This document shows positions 19,962 to 29,101 of a stretch of DNA of 64,000 nucleotides, piece by piece (positions within the stretch are counted from its first letter, which is position 1; each line of letters opens with the position of its first letter). A program made the translations under genes and the position numbers. The DNA comes from an uncultured Lachnospiraceae bacterium (GTDB lineage: Bacteria; Bacillota; Clostridia; Lachnospirales; Lachnospiraceae). The notes beneath the pieces were generated by a model, which was not told the DNA's origin, made no database searches, and saw only the letters and a list, made by a program, of their open reading frames with translations. The stretch spans positions 1 to 64,000 of the forward strand of contig CANQME010000001.1 in the NCBI GenBank assembly GCA_947624815.1. The letters run 5' to 3'.

Positions 19962-19990
19962 GTTCACCCCTGCCGCTCTTCCCTTTCCCG
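19962..19990. repeat. 29-bp direct repeat, left copy
   Basis: gttcacccctgccgctcttccctttcccg, identical to 20350-20378. Confidence 0.97.
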
Positions 19991-20075
19991 TATCGTGATT
20001 TTACCATCACACACACCGACTGTCAATCAATACGCTAAACCATGATGAAGCTAAACCATTAAAAAAGAAAAATGA

Positions 20076-20104
20076 TTGACATAAATCTTTGCCGCACATA
20101 TAAT
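20076..20104 (+). promoter_or_regulatory. Perfect consensus sigma-70 promoter TTGACA-N17-TATAAT
   Basis: TTGACA at 20076-20081, TATAAT at 20099-20104, spacer 17 bp. Confidence 0.9.
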
Positions 20105-20110
20105 ACTTAT

Positions 20111-20306
20111 ATAAGGATAGTGTTGACTGTCCGGTGGGCTGACACCATAATCCGAAACTCTTACCGGGCGAATGTACCGGCGGTTGGCAGGCAACAGAAA
20201 AACCTGTGTTCTTATCGGACGAATGTACCGATGGCTGGCGGACAGCAGAAAAATCAGTCACCAAAGAGAAGCATATTTCGCTGCGGCGTTTTTGCTTCTC
20301 TTTTTT
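20111..20306 (+). ncRNA. Candidate structured small RNA with two tandem 51-nt hairpin units
   Basis: Consensus promoter upstream, two repeat units (20161-20211, 20212-20262) with compensatory changes in both stems, and a terminator at 20263-20306. Confidence 0.72.
20263..20306 (+). terminator. Rho-independent terminator of the candidate ncRNA
   Basis: AAAGAGAAGCA ... TGCTTCTCTTT followed by T-run. Confidence 0.88.
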
Positions 20307-20349
20307 ACGTTCTTCCGGAAGAGCTTAGGGGGAAATTATGTACTGAATT

Positions 20350-20378
20350 GTTCACCCCTGCCGCTCTTCCCTTTCCCG
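20350..20378. repeat. 29-bp direct repeat, right copy (3' end of tsaB)
   Basis: Identical to 19962-19990; contains the tsaB stop codon. Confidence 0.97.
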
Positions 20379-21080
20379 CTCCGCCTGGGACTTGCGAAGA
20401 TAGTCGGGCCTGAATTCGGCGGCGGACACGATCCGCCCCTGCTTCACATATTCCATGCCCAGGGCCGCCACGGACGCGGCGCGCTGGCGGTTATTCTGCG
20501 CAGGCGCGAATTCATACGGCGTCTTAAGTTCCGCCTCGATCCGCGCACGGAAGACGGGGACGCCGTCGCCCAGGAACGTGACCGGCTCGCCGATCTTCTC
20601 AAGCGTCCGCATCAGTTCTGCGATATCCATGGCGCACTGATCCAGGACAATCTCAGGAAGCCGCAGATGATCTTTCTCCTCGATATTGCCGCCCTGCACA
20701 CGGTACACGCCGGTATACACCTGATCTCTCCGCGCATCCAGCATCGGGCAGACCACGCCGGTGCAGCCCCACAGATTGTAAGCCAGCGCCTCCAGCGTGG
20801 GAACGGCAACCAGCGGCTTGTCAAGCGCCAGCCCCAGTCCCTTGGCCGTGGCCGCGCCGATGCGCAGGCCCGTGAAGGAACCAGGTCCCGCGGCCACCGC
20901 AATCGCATCCAGCGTCTTCATATCCATCTCGATCAGCTGTCCCAGCTGGTCCAGCATCGGCAAAAGCGTCTGCGAGTGAGTCTTCTTGAAATTCGCCGTA
21001 AATTCCGCCGTCACTACATCGTCCGTCACCACCGCCACGGACGCCACCAGGGATGAACTGTCGATACCGAGAATTTTCAT
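20352..21080 (-). CDS. tsaB: tRNA threonylcarbamoyladenosine biosynthesis protein TsaB
   Basis: MKILGIDSSSLVASVAVV, HSQTLLPMLDQL, AAGPGSFTGLRIGAATAKGL. Confidence 0.95.
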   Translation of the reverse strand: MKILGIDSSSLVASVAVVTDDVVTAEFTANFKKTHSQTLLPMLDQLGQLIEMDMKTLDAIAVAAGPGSFTGLRIGAATAKGLGLALDKPLVAVPTLEALAYNLWGCTGVVCPMLDARRDQVYTGVYRVQGGNIEEKDHLRLPEIVLDQCAMDIAELMRTLEKIGEPVTFLGDGVPVFRARIEAELKTPYEFAPAQNNRQRAASVAALGMEYVKQGRIVSAAEFRPDYLRKSQAEREREERQG

Positions 21081-21117
21081 GTTCCTAACGCTCCATTCTG
21101 TCATTCAAAACGATAAA

Positions 21118-21540
21118 TCACTCCACCGTGATCCGGCGGTAGTCGAATCCCTTCTCCATATCCTTCTCGATCCGCACATGAACCGCGTCTTCCGGAAGAA
21201 TCTCACGCACCAGCTCCGACCACTCCACCAGGCTCACGCCCTCGCCGTAGAAGCAGTCCTCATAGCCGATCTCGTCCATTTCTTCCACATCCCCGATCCT
21301 ATACACATCGAAATGATAGAGCGGCAGCCGCCCGTCCTCATACACCTGCAGGATCGTAAATGTCGGGCTGTTCACCGGCCCGTCGATTCCGAGCCCCGCC
21401 GCGAACCCCTGGGCAAATACGGTCTTGCCCGTACCCAGATCGCCGTCAAGACAGTATACCTGCCCGGCGGCGGCGCATTCCCCCATTTCATGGCCCAGCT
21501 TCCAGGTCTCCTGTGGCGAGGCCGTCTCATAGATCTTCAT
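21118..21540 (-). CDS. tsaE: tRNA threonylcarbamoyladenosine biosynthesis ATPase TsaE
   Basis: YCLDGDLGTGKTVFAQGFAAGLGI, SPTFTILQVYEDGRLPLYHFDVYRI; start re-assigned to MKIYETASPQ. Confidence 0.94.
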   Translation of the reverse strand: MKIYETASPQETWKLGHEMGECAAAGQVYCLDGDLGTGKTVFAQGFAAGLGIDGPVNSPTFTILQVYEDGRLPLYHFDVYRIGDVEEMDEIGYEDCFYGEGVSLVEWSELVREILPEDAVHVRIEKDMEKGFDYRRITVE

Positions 21541-21595
21541 ATCTGACTCCGTTCCGCGTTTCCGCGCCTCTCTCATCATTCCCGAACCGCCTTCG

Positions 21596-21785
21596 GTCAT
21601 CCCGCCTTCGCAACCACGGTTGCCGACCATCTTCACAGCACGGCTCCAAACCATCTTCGTAGCCACTGCTCCCGGGAATTCCTCTTTCATAGTTGCCCCG
21701 GCCGTCCCTGCCCTCGCAGCCGCAACGCCCGGTCATGCCGCCTTCGCAGCCGCAACGCCCGGCCGTCCCTGCCCTCGCAGCCGCC
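21596..21785. repeat. Degenerate GC-rich tandem repeats upstream of tsaE
   Basis: Recurring ccctgccctcgcagccgcaacgcccgg / ccgccttcgcagccgcaacgcccgg / ccatcttcgtagcc segments. Confidence 0.7.
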
Positions 21786-21787
21786 TC

Positions 21788-22294
21788 TCAGATTCGTCCG
21801 CACTTCTCCTTCGGCAGCTTTTCATGGAGCAGCTGATTCAGCTCCTCCCGCTGCCCGCCCACCGCTGCATCCGGCAGAAGATAGGCGTGAATGCGGTCCG
21901 TGTAGATGATCAGCTCGCCGGGGATCCGCTTCACCTTCCGCACATCCTCCCAGACCAGCTCCAGGCTCTCGCCGCCCTGTTCCACCCGGATGCCCCCGTC
22001 GGCAAAGATCATATCGATAGGTTCCTTCATCCCGCGTCCTTCCGCCTGCTTCCTGGCCTTCACCAGCAGAAGCATGGGCTGCCACACGGTAAACATCAGC
22101 GCGCACACCACCAGAAGGAGGCGCTGGGGAAGAATCATCTGCCCGCTCTGGAAGCACAGCAAGAACAGCGCCGCCAGCGTAAACAGCACATTGAAAATCC
22201 CCAGGTACCCTTTATTGGCGTGATACATGGAGAATCGCCACAGGTCGTTGGCCGTCATATGAATCCGGAAACGGATCTCCTTCTTCTGATCCAC
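21788..22294 (-). CDS. YcxB-like membrane protein
   Basis: Two hydrophobic segments plus C-terminal LVWEDVRKVKRIPGELIIYTDRIHAYLLPDAAV. Confidence 0.65.
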   Translation of the reverse strand: MDQKKEIRFRIHMTANDLWRFSMYHANKGYLGIFNVLFTLAALFLLCFQSGQMILPQRLLLVVCALMFTVWQPMLLLVKARKQAEGRGMKEPIDMIFADGGIRVEQGGESLELVWEDVRKVKRIPGELIIYTDRIHAYLLPDAAVGGQREELNQLLHEKLPKEKCGRI

Positions 22295-22318
22295 TGAAAT
22301 CTCCTTCTTTCCTTTCTC

Positions 22319-24460
22319 TTACAGCTTCATCGTCAGCGCGATCCGCTTCTTCGCCAGATCGACGCTCAGCACCTTCACTTCCACGATATCTCCCACGCTG
22401 ACTACCTCCATGGGATGCCTGATATATTTGTCCGACATCTGGGAAATGTGTACCAGTCCGTCCTGATGGACGCCGATGTCCACAAACGCCCCGAAATCGA
22501 TCACATTTCTCACAGTCCCCTTCAAAACCATGCCGGGAGTCAGATCCTTCATCTCCAGCACGTCCGTCCGCAGGATCGGCTTCGGCATCTCATCGCGGGG
22601 ATCGCGGGCCGGCTTCTCCAGCTCCTTCACGATGTCACGCAGCGTGATCTCGCCGATCCCCAGCTCCTCCGCCAGCTTCTTATAATCCGCCACCTTCCGG
22701 CTGATGCCCGCGAGACCGCCTGCGGCGATCTCTTCCGCCTTGTATCCCAGCTTCGTGAGCAGGGTCCGGGCCGCCTCGTAGCTCTCCGGATGAACGGAGG
22801 TGCCGTCAAGGGGATTCTTCCCTCCCATGATGCGCATGAAACCGGCGCACTGTTCGTAAGCCTTCGGTCCCAGCTTCGCCACCTTCAGAAGCTGGGAGCG
22901 GCTTGTGAACGCGCCGTTCTCCTCCCGGTAGGCGACGATGTTCTTCGCCAGCGCCTTGCTGATGCCCGACACGTATTCCAGAAGCGGGGCCGAAGCGGTA
23001 TTCAGGTCCACGCCGACCTTATTCACACAGTCCTCCACCACTCCCTGAAGGGCCTCGCTCAGCTTCTTCTGGTTGATATCGTGCTGATACTGGCCCACGC
23101 CGATGGAGCGGGGATCGATCTTCACCAGCTCCGCCAGCGGATCCTGGAGCCTGCGCGCAATGGACGCCGCGCTCCGCTGCCCCACGTCGAAATTGGGGAA
23201 TTCCTCCGTCGCCAGCTTGCTGGCCGAATAGACCGACGCGCCTGCCTCATTGACAATGATATACTGGACCTTTTCCGGGATCTCATGGAGCAGCTCCACG
23301 ATCACCTGCTCCGATTCGCGGGAGGCGGTGCCGTTGCCAACGGAGATCAGGGAAATATTGTACTTCCTGATCAGGCGCTTCAGAACCTGCTTCGCCTCGG
23401 CGACCTTGTTCTGCGGGGCGGTGGGATAAATGACCACCGTGTCCAGAACCTTGCCGGTGGCGTCCACCACCGCCAGCTTGCAGCCGGTACGGAAAGCCGG
23501 ATCCCAGCCCAAAACCACATGCCCCACGATGGGAGGCTGCATCAGAAGCTGCTCCAGGTTCTTGCCGAAAATCCTGACGGCGCCCTCCTCGGCCGTCTCG
23601 GTCAGGGCGTTCCTGACCTCCCGCTCGATGGACGGCGCGATCAGACGGTGATAGCTGTCGCCGGCGACCTCCCGAAGGACCGGCGTAGTATAGGGATTGT
23701 CCCGGGTTATCACATGCTTCTCCAGATAGCGAAGGATCTGCTCCTCCGGCGCCAGAACCTTCACCGTCAGAAATTTCTCCTCCTCGCCCCGGTTCAGCGC
23801 CAGAATCCGGTGTCCCGCCGCCTTCTTGATCGTCTCCTCATAATGATAGTACATCTCGTAGACCGATTCCGCCGTCTCGTCCCTGGCCTCGGAATGAAGC
23901 AGCCCCTGGCTCATGGTCACGTTGCGGATATAAGTGCGGTAATCCGCCTCGTCGGAGATCCGCTCCGCCAGGATGTCCTTCGCCCCGGCGACGGCCTCCT
24001 CCGCGGTGGCGACCCCTTTTTCTTCGGAAATATACGCGGCAGCCGATACCTCCACCGGTTCCCGCGTCATCTGCAGCGCGATCAGGTCTGCCAGCGGGGC
24101 AAGCCCCTTCTCCTGGGCGATGGTGGCTCTGGTGCGTCGTTTTGGCCGGTACGGGCGGTAAAGGTCCTCCACCGCCACCAGCGTCGCCGCGTCGGCGATC
24201 TGCTTCTCCAGCTCCGGGGTCAGCTTGCCCTGCTCCCGGATCGAGGACAGGACCTGCTCCTTCTTCTCCTCCAGATTGCGCAGATAGCGCAATCGTTCAT
24301 CCAGGGTGCGCAGCACCTCGTCGCTTAAGGAGCCGGTGGCTTCCTTGCGGTAGCGGGCGATGAACGGGATCGTATTGCCTTCATCTATCAGTTTCACGGC
24401 GGCTTCTGCCTGGCCGCGGGTGATCTTCAGTTCTTCCTGTAGGGCTTTGATGATGTCCAT
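22319..24460 (-). CDS. tex: Tex family S1 RNA-binding transcriptional accessory protein
   Basis: GNTIPFIARYRKEATG, HhH segments, C-terminal S1 domain (GMVLKGTVRNVIDFGAFVDIGVHQDGLVHISQM). Confidence 0.96.
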   Translation of the reverse strand: MDIIKALQEELKITRGQAEAAVKLIDEGNTIPFIARYRKEATGSLSDEVLRTLDERLRYLRNLEEKKEQVLSSIREQGKLTPELEKQIADAATLVAVEDLYRPYRPKRRTRATIAQEKGLAPLADLIALQMTREPVEVSAAAYISEEKGVATAEEAVAGAKDILAERISDEADYRTYIRNVTMSQGLLHSEARDETAESVYEMYYHYEETIKKAAGHRILALNRGEEEKFLTVKVLAPEEQILRYLEKHVITRDNPYTTPVLREVAGDSYHRLIAPSIEREVRNALTETAEEGAVRIFGKNLEQLLMQPPIVGHVVLGWDPAFRTGCKLAVVDATGKVLDTVVIYPTAPQNKVAEAKQVLKRLIRKYNISLISVGNGTASRESEQVIVELLHEIPEKVQYIIVNEAGASVYSASKLATEEFPNFDVGQRSAASIARRLQDPLAELVKIDPRSIGVGQYQHDINQKKLSEALQGVVEDCVNKVGVDLNTASAPLLEYVSGISKALAKNIVAYREENGAFTSRSQLLKVAKLGPKAYEQCAGFMRIMGGKNPLDGTSVHPESYEAARTLLTKLGYKAEEIAAGGLAGISRKVADYKKLAEELGIGEITLRDIVKELEKPARDPRDEMPKPILRTDVLEMKDLTPGMVLKGTVRNVIDFGAFVDIGVHQDGLVHISQMSDKYIRHPMEVVSVGDIVEVKVLSVDLAKKRIALTMKL

Positions 24461-24486
24461 ATGTAAATAATCCTTTCCTATCCGAT

Positions 24487-24551
24487 GGAGAAGCAGATGC
24501 GGGAGCATGCTTTTAAGCAAGCTTAACGCATGCTCCCGCATCTGCTTCTCC
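24487..24551. repeat. Perfect 24-bp inverted repeat with 17-nt centre that contains a second inverted repeat
   Basis: ggagaagcagatgcgggagcatgc - tt TTAAGC AA GCTTAA c - gcatgctcccgcatctgcttctcc. Confidence 0.97.
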
Positions 24552-24678
24552 GCCGTCTCAACTGCTCGTATCCATTATATATGTAATCCCGCTTTGCGTC
24601 TAGACAGTAATTTGATTTTGTGCTAATATGAAGGGTAGCGTTATGCCGCCTGTCCGGCGGCGGAATGGAGTGAGTATC

Positions 24679-25590
24679 ATGGATGAGTATAAAGAACAGG
24701 GAGATTATACAGAGATTCCGGTTCCCTCGGGGGACGGCTGGCACAGGCCGAACGACGAGACTGCGGGAGCCGTGCCGCAGGGCGGCGCGCAGCAGTCCGG
24801 ATGGCAGCCGCAGGGCAGCGGACAGCCAGTCGGAGGGCCGTATCCTTCAAACAGCGGTCAGCCGGGCAGAGAACCGTATCCGTCGAGCAGCGGTCAGCCG
24901 GGCGGCAGCACTCCGCCGGCAGGCAGCTGGGTCTGCTCCTGCGGAACGGTGAATACCGGCAATTTCTGCACGCAGTGCGGCAAACCGGCCCCCAGATTGG
25001 GCGGACAGCAGCCAAACGGGAGTCCCTATCCGTCAGGCGGCATCCAGCCGCAGAACGATTACCGGCCGGTTCCGAGCGGGCAGCCGCAGAACTACCGGAA
25101 TCAGTCCGGCGAACAGCCGCAGACCGGTTGGCAGCCGGGCGGCCCATCGCAGAACGGCTGGCAGCAAAACAGCCAGCAGGGCCCGTACCAGCAGAATCCG
25201 TATCAGCAGCCCCCTTATCAGCAGGCGCCACCGAAGGAGAACAATCCCCTCGCGCTGGCGTCCATGATCACCGGACTTCTGGCGCTGATCACCTGCTGCT
25301 GCAGTCCTCTGGTTCAGTTTCCTCTGGCAGTGACCTCCATCGTCCTGATGATCCTGTCCAAGCGCGGCAAGCCGCTCCAGGGCTACGCGATCGCGGGACT
25401 GATCATGTCGATCTTCGCCATTCTTATCAGCATCCTGATGACGATCATGATCGGCCTTGTACGCAGCCCGCAGTACCAGGATTTCTTAAACAGTCCGGAG
25501 TTTGAGGAAATTTTCGACGAGTATGAGTCGCTCTACGAATCGTTCTACGACGAACAGAATGATTCGATCAACGGCGGTCAGAGGCGGTGA
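24679..25590 (+). CDS. DUF4190-like membrane protein with zinc ribbon and Q/G/P-rich N-terminal region
   Basis: WVCSCGTVNTGNFCTQCGKP zinc ribbon; NPLALASMITGLLALITCCCSPLVQFPLAVTSIVLMILSKRGKPLQGYAIAGLIMSIFAIL. Confidence 0.82.
   Translation: MDEYKEQGDYTEIPVPSGDGWHRPNDETAGAVPQGGAQQSGWQPQGSGQPVGGPYPSNSGQPGREPYPSSSGQPGGSTPPAGSWVCSCGTVNTGNFCTQCGKPAPRLGGQQPNGSPYPSGGIQPQNDYRPVPSGQPQNYRNQSGEQPQTGWQPGGPSQNGWQQNSQQGPYQQNPYQQPPYQQAPPKENNPLALASMITGLLALITCCCSPLVQFPLAVTSIVLMILSKRGKPLQGYAIAGLIMSIFAILISILMTIMIGLVRSPQYQDFLNSPEFEEIFDEYESLYESFYDEQNDSINGGQRR
24823..24906. repeat. 36-bp coding tandem repeat (2.3 units)
   Basis: cagccagtcggagggccgtatccttcaaacagcggt / cagccgggcagagaaccgtatccgtcgagcagcggt / cagccgggcggc. 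Confidence 0.85.
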
Positions 25591-25625
25591 GAACCGCGGC
25601 AGAAACTGAAAGACCCGGATCCGGA

Positions 25626-25994
25626 TCATGACAGCGGCGGCAGCAGATCCACGCCCCGCGCCACCAGCATATAATTCTTAAAAATCCAGTTGACCAGTAC
25701 GATGGCGACCCCGACAGACACCACAAGGCCGTAACGCCCCAGGTAAAGTCCGGGCCGCCTCAGTTTTTTTGCAAGCCAGTACCCGACGAACTCCACAACC
25801 GCCATAAGCGCCGTGTAGAACACCAGCGGATGGTACTGGATACTCAGAAGCACATGACCGGTCAGCAGAAGCCAGACCGCCCGGGTGCCGCCGCATCCCG
25901 GGCAGTAAAGTCCCGTCAGGAACTGAAACGGACAGGGAATTCCCCGCTCGGTCACGATCTGCCACAGTACTTTCAGAGTCTCAACCATTCCCAC
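25626..25994 (-). CDS. DUF2752-like protein
   Basis: CPFQFLTGLYCPGCGGTRAVWLLLTGHVLLSIQYHPLVFY. Confidence 0.88.
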   Translation of the reverse strand: MGMVETLKVLWQIVTERGIPCPFQFLTGLYCPGCGGTRAVWLLLTGHVLLSIQYHPLVFYTALMAVVEFVGYWLAKKLRRPGLYLGRYGLVVSVGVAIVLVNWIFKNYMLVARGVDLLPPLS

Positions 25995-26120
25995 GATCCC
26001 CCCGTATCCGTCTCACAGTCTCAAGCCATTATGTCGCTTTGCTTGCCGTCTCCGCATCTACGCACCGTTTCACGCCTGTCTGCTCCGTCAGCGCCGTTTC
26101 ACAGACAGCCTCGCCACAAT

Positions 26121-27365
26121 CTACGCTTCCACCCGGATCTTCTGCCGGATCCCGCTTCCCGCCGCCTCAAGCGCAGGAGCCAGCGCCGCCAGCGCCGCGT
26201 CCATCTGTCCCTCGCTCATGACGCCGGTCACCAGGCCGAACTCCTCCCCGCTCAGTTCCGGCAGCGTCGCCACACGGCACTCGCCCAGATGCTCCGCCAG
26301 CAGATCCTTTACCGGATCATAAGAGCCGCTGATCCGCAGGAAATACGCCCAGTGCATGTCGGACACCGGCATGATGGAAAGCCGTTCGCTGCTCCAGCCC
26401 AGCGGCACATTCTCATTCAGATGGACGGTCTCCTCAATCAGGTCCGCCACCACGGCGCTGGCCGTCTGCAGCTTTCCTGCACCGCTGCCGTAATACATGC
26501 TGACGCCCAGCATATTGCTGCGGACCAGAATGCCGTTAAACACATCGTTCACGCCCGAAAGCGGGTTCTCCCATCCCACCATCACCGGCGCCACCCAGGC
26601 AGAGACCGCGTCCCCATTCATATGGGCGGACCCCAACAGGCGGATCGCCTTCTCCAGAGCCGCGGCGTACTTCAGATCCGCCGCGTGGATCTTCGTGATT
26701 CCTTCCGTATAGATATCCTCGTAATCCACCTCTTTGCCGGAAGCCATGGCCGTCAGGATCGCGATCTTGCGGCAGGTATCGTGTCCCTCCACGTCCGCCG
26801 TCGGATCCTTCTCCGCATATCCCAGCTCCTGGGCCTGCTTCAGGGCCTGTTCGAAGGACATTCCTTCCCGGTCCATCTTCGTAAGGATATAGTTGGTCGT
26901 GCCGTTTAAGATCCCGGTGATCTCCGAGATCCGCTCGCCGCCCAGGCACCGGTACAGGGTGCGGATGATCGGGATCCCGCCGCCGGTACTGGCCTCGAAC
27001 TGGAAATTCACATGCTTTTCGCGGGCGATCGCCAGAAGCTCCGTACCGTAAGCCGCCACCAGCGCCTTATTGGAGGTGGCCACATGCTTGCCCGCCTCCA
27101 GACACGCCTTCACAAACGGATAGGCCGGCTTCAGTCCGCCCATGGTCTCCACCACCAGCTTCACCTCGGGATCATTCACGATTACCGAAAAATCATGAAC
27201 GATCTTATCTTCCGCCGGACTTCCCGGGAAATCTCTCAGATCCAGCACATATTTTACCTCAATCTCCTGGCCCGCCGCGGCCGCTACCTGCGCGCGGTTG
27301 ACCGTCAGCACCTCGAATACGCCGGAACCGATGGTTCCGTATCCCATGATCGCTGCATATACCAT
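26121..27365 (-). CDS. hom: Homoserine dehydrogenase
   Basis: AAIMGYGTIGSGVFEVL, GILNGTTNYILTKM, YAEKDPTADVEGHDTCRKIAIL. Confidence 0.95.
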   Translation of the reverse strand: MVYAAIMGYGTIGSGVFEVLTVNRAQVAAAAGQEIEVKYVLDLRDFPGSPAEDKIVHDFSVIVNDPEVKLVVETMGGLKPAYPFVKACLEAGKHVATSNKALVAAYGTELLAIAREKHVNFQFEASTGGGIPIIRTLYRCLGGERISEITGILNGTTNYILTKMDREGMSFEQALKQAQELGYAEKDPTADVEGHDTCRKIAILTAMASGKEVDYEDIYTEGITKIHAADLKYAAALEKAIRLLGSAHMNGDAVSAWVAPVMVGWENPLSGVNDVFNGILVRSNMLGVSMYYGSGAGKLQTASAVVADLIEETVHLNENVPLGWSSERLSIMPVSDMHWAYFLRISGSYDPVKDLLAEHLGECRVATLPELSGEEFGLVTGVMSEGQMDAALAALAPALEAAGSGIRQKIRVEA

Positions 27366-27451
27366 ATTGTTCACTCCCTGGCTGTATAGTTTCTCTTTCT
27401 GTCCGCGGCGCCCACATCCGCGGCCGGACATGCTCTCTTCGACCTGCCCGC

Positions 27452-27895
27452 TCATTCCCTGGCGATGATCTTCACAGAATGGATTCCCTTCATGGCCTCC
27501 ATCTCCTCCATCATGGCGGAGATATCGCCGGTATCGGAACGGACCTCCACGCTCAGCGTCAAGGTAGCCACGCCGTTCACCGGAATACTCTGATGGATCG
27601 TCAGAATATTGGCCTTATAGACCGCCACGACGCGCAAAAGATCAGACAGCAGCCCCTGCTCGTCATCCATGATGGTCACAAAGGTTACTGTCTTTCCTTT
27701 CGCATTATCATAGAACGGCAATATGTCGTCTTTGTACTTGTAAAATGAACTGCGGCTGATGCCCACGGCGTCCGTGGCCTCCTGCACCGTCAGCACCTTC
27801 TGGGATTCCAGAAGCCGTTTGGCCTCCACCACCTTCAGAAGCACCTCCGGCACCGCCTTCTTCGTCACTACATAGTACTTGTTGCTCTCTCCCAT
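27452..27895 (-). CDS. ACT domain-containing protein (PheB/UPF0735-like)
   Basis: YYVVTKKAVPEVLLKVVEAKRLL...SRSSFYKYKDDILPF...ILTIHQSIPVNGVATLTLSVE. Confidence 0.88.
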   Translation of the reverse strand: MGESNKYYVVTKKAVPEVLLKVVEAKRLLESQKVLTVQEATDAVGISRSSFYKYKDDILPFYDNAKGKTVTFVTIMDDEQGLLSDLLRVVAVYKANILTIHQSIPVNGVATLTLSVEVRSDTGDISAMMEEMEAMKGIHSVKIIARE

Positions 27896-28011
27896 GCGGG
27901 CCTCCTCGTGTTCGTCTGGCAAGCACATCTGTATTCACGGGAAAGATAGTATCATATTTGCCCTGGATATGCAACTGTTTTTTTCTGCGATTTACTTCCT
28001 GCTGCCGATTC

Positions 28012-28908
28012 TTATTCCCGGACGCCTTCAGACAGATCTCGCGCAGCGTCCACTTCCGGCCGGAGTACCGGCTGCACCGGGAGCCAGATCTCGCAGCGAT
28101 AGTCGGGCCCGCCCATGTCGCCGGGCAGGTAGTTTTCCACTGTCATGCCGCCGTCCGGTACCCAGTCGGGGTTCCCGGGGAGCCATTCGGCGAAGATCGC
28201 CGTGTTGACGGTCTGAAGCGCGCCGGGCAGCGGGCCCGTCGCCGTGAAGACGGCCCAGGTATGCGCCGGGATCTCCAGCACCGCCTGCCCCTTGGGGACC
28301 GCGCCGCCGATGTACGGCCGCGCTGCCCAATATGCAAAGTCCTCCGTCCCATTATCGTCGATGCAGACCGCGACCGAGCCGAGCGCCGCCAGCGCCGGGT
28401 CGGTCTTTGCGGCGGCCTGCAGCTCGTCGAACCACGCCGGGATGTCCCGGTAGCTCGTCTCGCCGGAGAAGCGGCGGGAAACGCCCACCACCTTGAATGC
28501 GTCCATGTTTTCAATGCGTACGTCCATCGTTGTGCCTCCTTGCACCTGTTCTGTGATGTTCAGCGGGAGGAATGGCTTCGGCACGCGCCTCGTGCGCCGG
28601 ACCTCCACCGGCGAAACGCCGAACTGCTTCCGGAACGCCTTCGTGAAGCTCTCGGGGCTGTCGTAGCCTGCGTCGAGCGCCGCGTCCAGCACCCGGGCGG
28701 ATGTCCGCACGAGTTCCAGTGCCGCAAGGTACAGCCTGCGCCCGCGAATGTATTCGCCGACGCTGTACCCGGAGATCGCGGTGAATTCCCGCGAGAAGTA
28801 AAACGGCGAAAGGTGTACCGCCCGCGCCGCGTCCGCCGCGGTGATGTCCTCCGCGAGATGCGCCTCGATGTATTCCACCGCCCGGCGCACCGTGTCCAGT
28901 CTGTCCAT
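28012..28908 (-). CDS. AraC family regulator with GyrI-like effector-binding domain
   Basis: N-terminal AraC HTH (LSPFYFSREFTAISGYSVGEYIRGRRLYLAALEL...FRKQFGVSPVEVRRT) plus C-terminal effector-binding pattern. Confidence 0.9.
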   Translation of the reverse strand: MDRLDTVRRAVEYIEAHLAEDITAADAARAVHLSPFYFSREFTAISGYSVGEYIRGRRLYLAALELVRTSARVLDAALDAGYDSPESFTKAFRKQFGVSPVEVRRTRRVPKPFLPLNITEQVQGGTTMDVRIENMDAFKVVGVSRRFSGETSYRDIPAWFDELQAAAKTDPALAALGSVAVCIDDNGTEDFAYWAARPYIGGAVPKGQAVLEIPAHTWAVFTATGPLPGALQTVNTAIFAEWLPGNPDWVPDGGMTVENYLPGDMGGPDYRCEIWLPVQPVLRPEVDAARDLSEGVRE

Positions 28909-29101
28909 CGCCCGATCCCTCCCCTGATGTGTTTTGCATGGCCCGGTCGGCCGTCCCGGTTCTGCTGCAACCAACATACCACGGCCCCCGCCGTTTTGTC
29001 CTGTCCTTTTTTGCTCAATTTCTGCATGATAAAGCGCCCGTCTCCGATACGGCTGATGACACGTTCCAGCCGCCGAAAACGGGCGCTTGGTCTTATAGAT
29101 T

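Noticed and set aside
20072-20413. 113-aa ORF across the ncRNA candidate (17-aa repeat SYRANVPAVGRQQKN / SYRTNVPMAGGQQKN)
   Set aside because: The 51-bp period keeps several frames open on both strands; no good SD, and substitutions between units fit stem covariation better than amino-acid conservation. Kept as a non-excluded alternative.
21541-21690. N-terminal extension of TsaE in the ORF track
   Set aside because: TsaE homology begins near MKIYETASPQETWKLG; the extension is translated minisatellite/gap sequence.
22415-24328. 637-aa + strand ORF
   Set aside because: Antisense to tex; no protein-family motifs.
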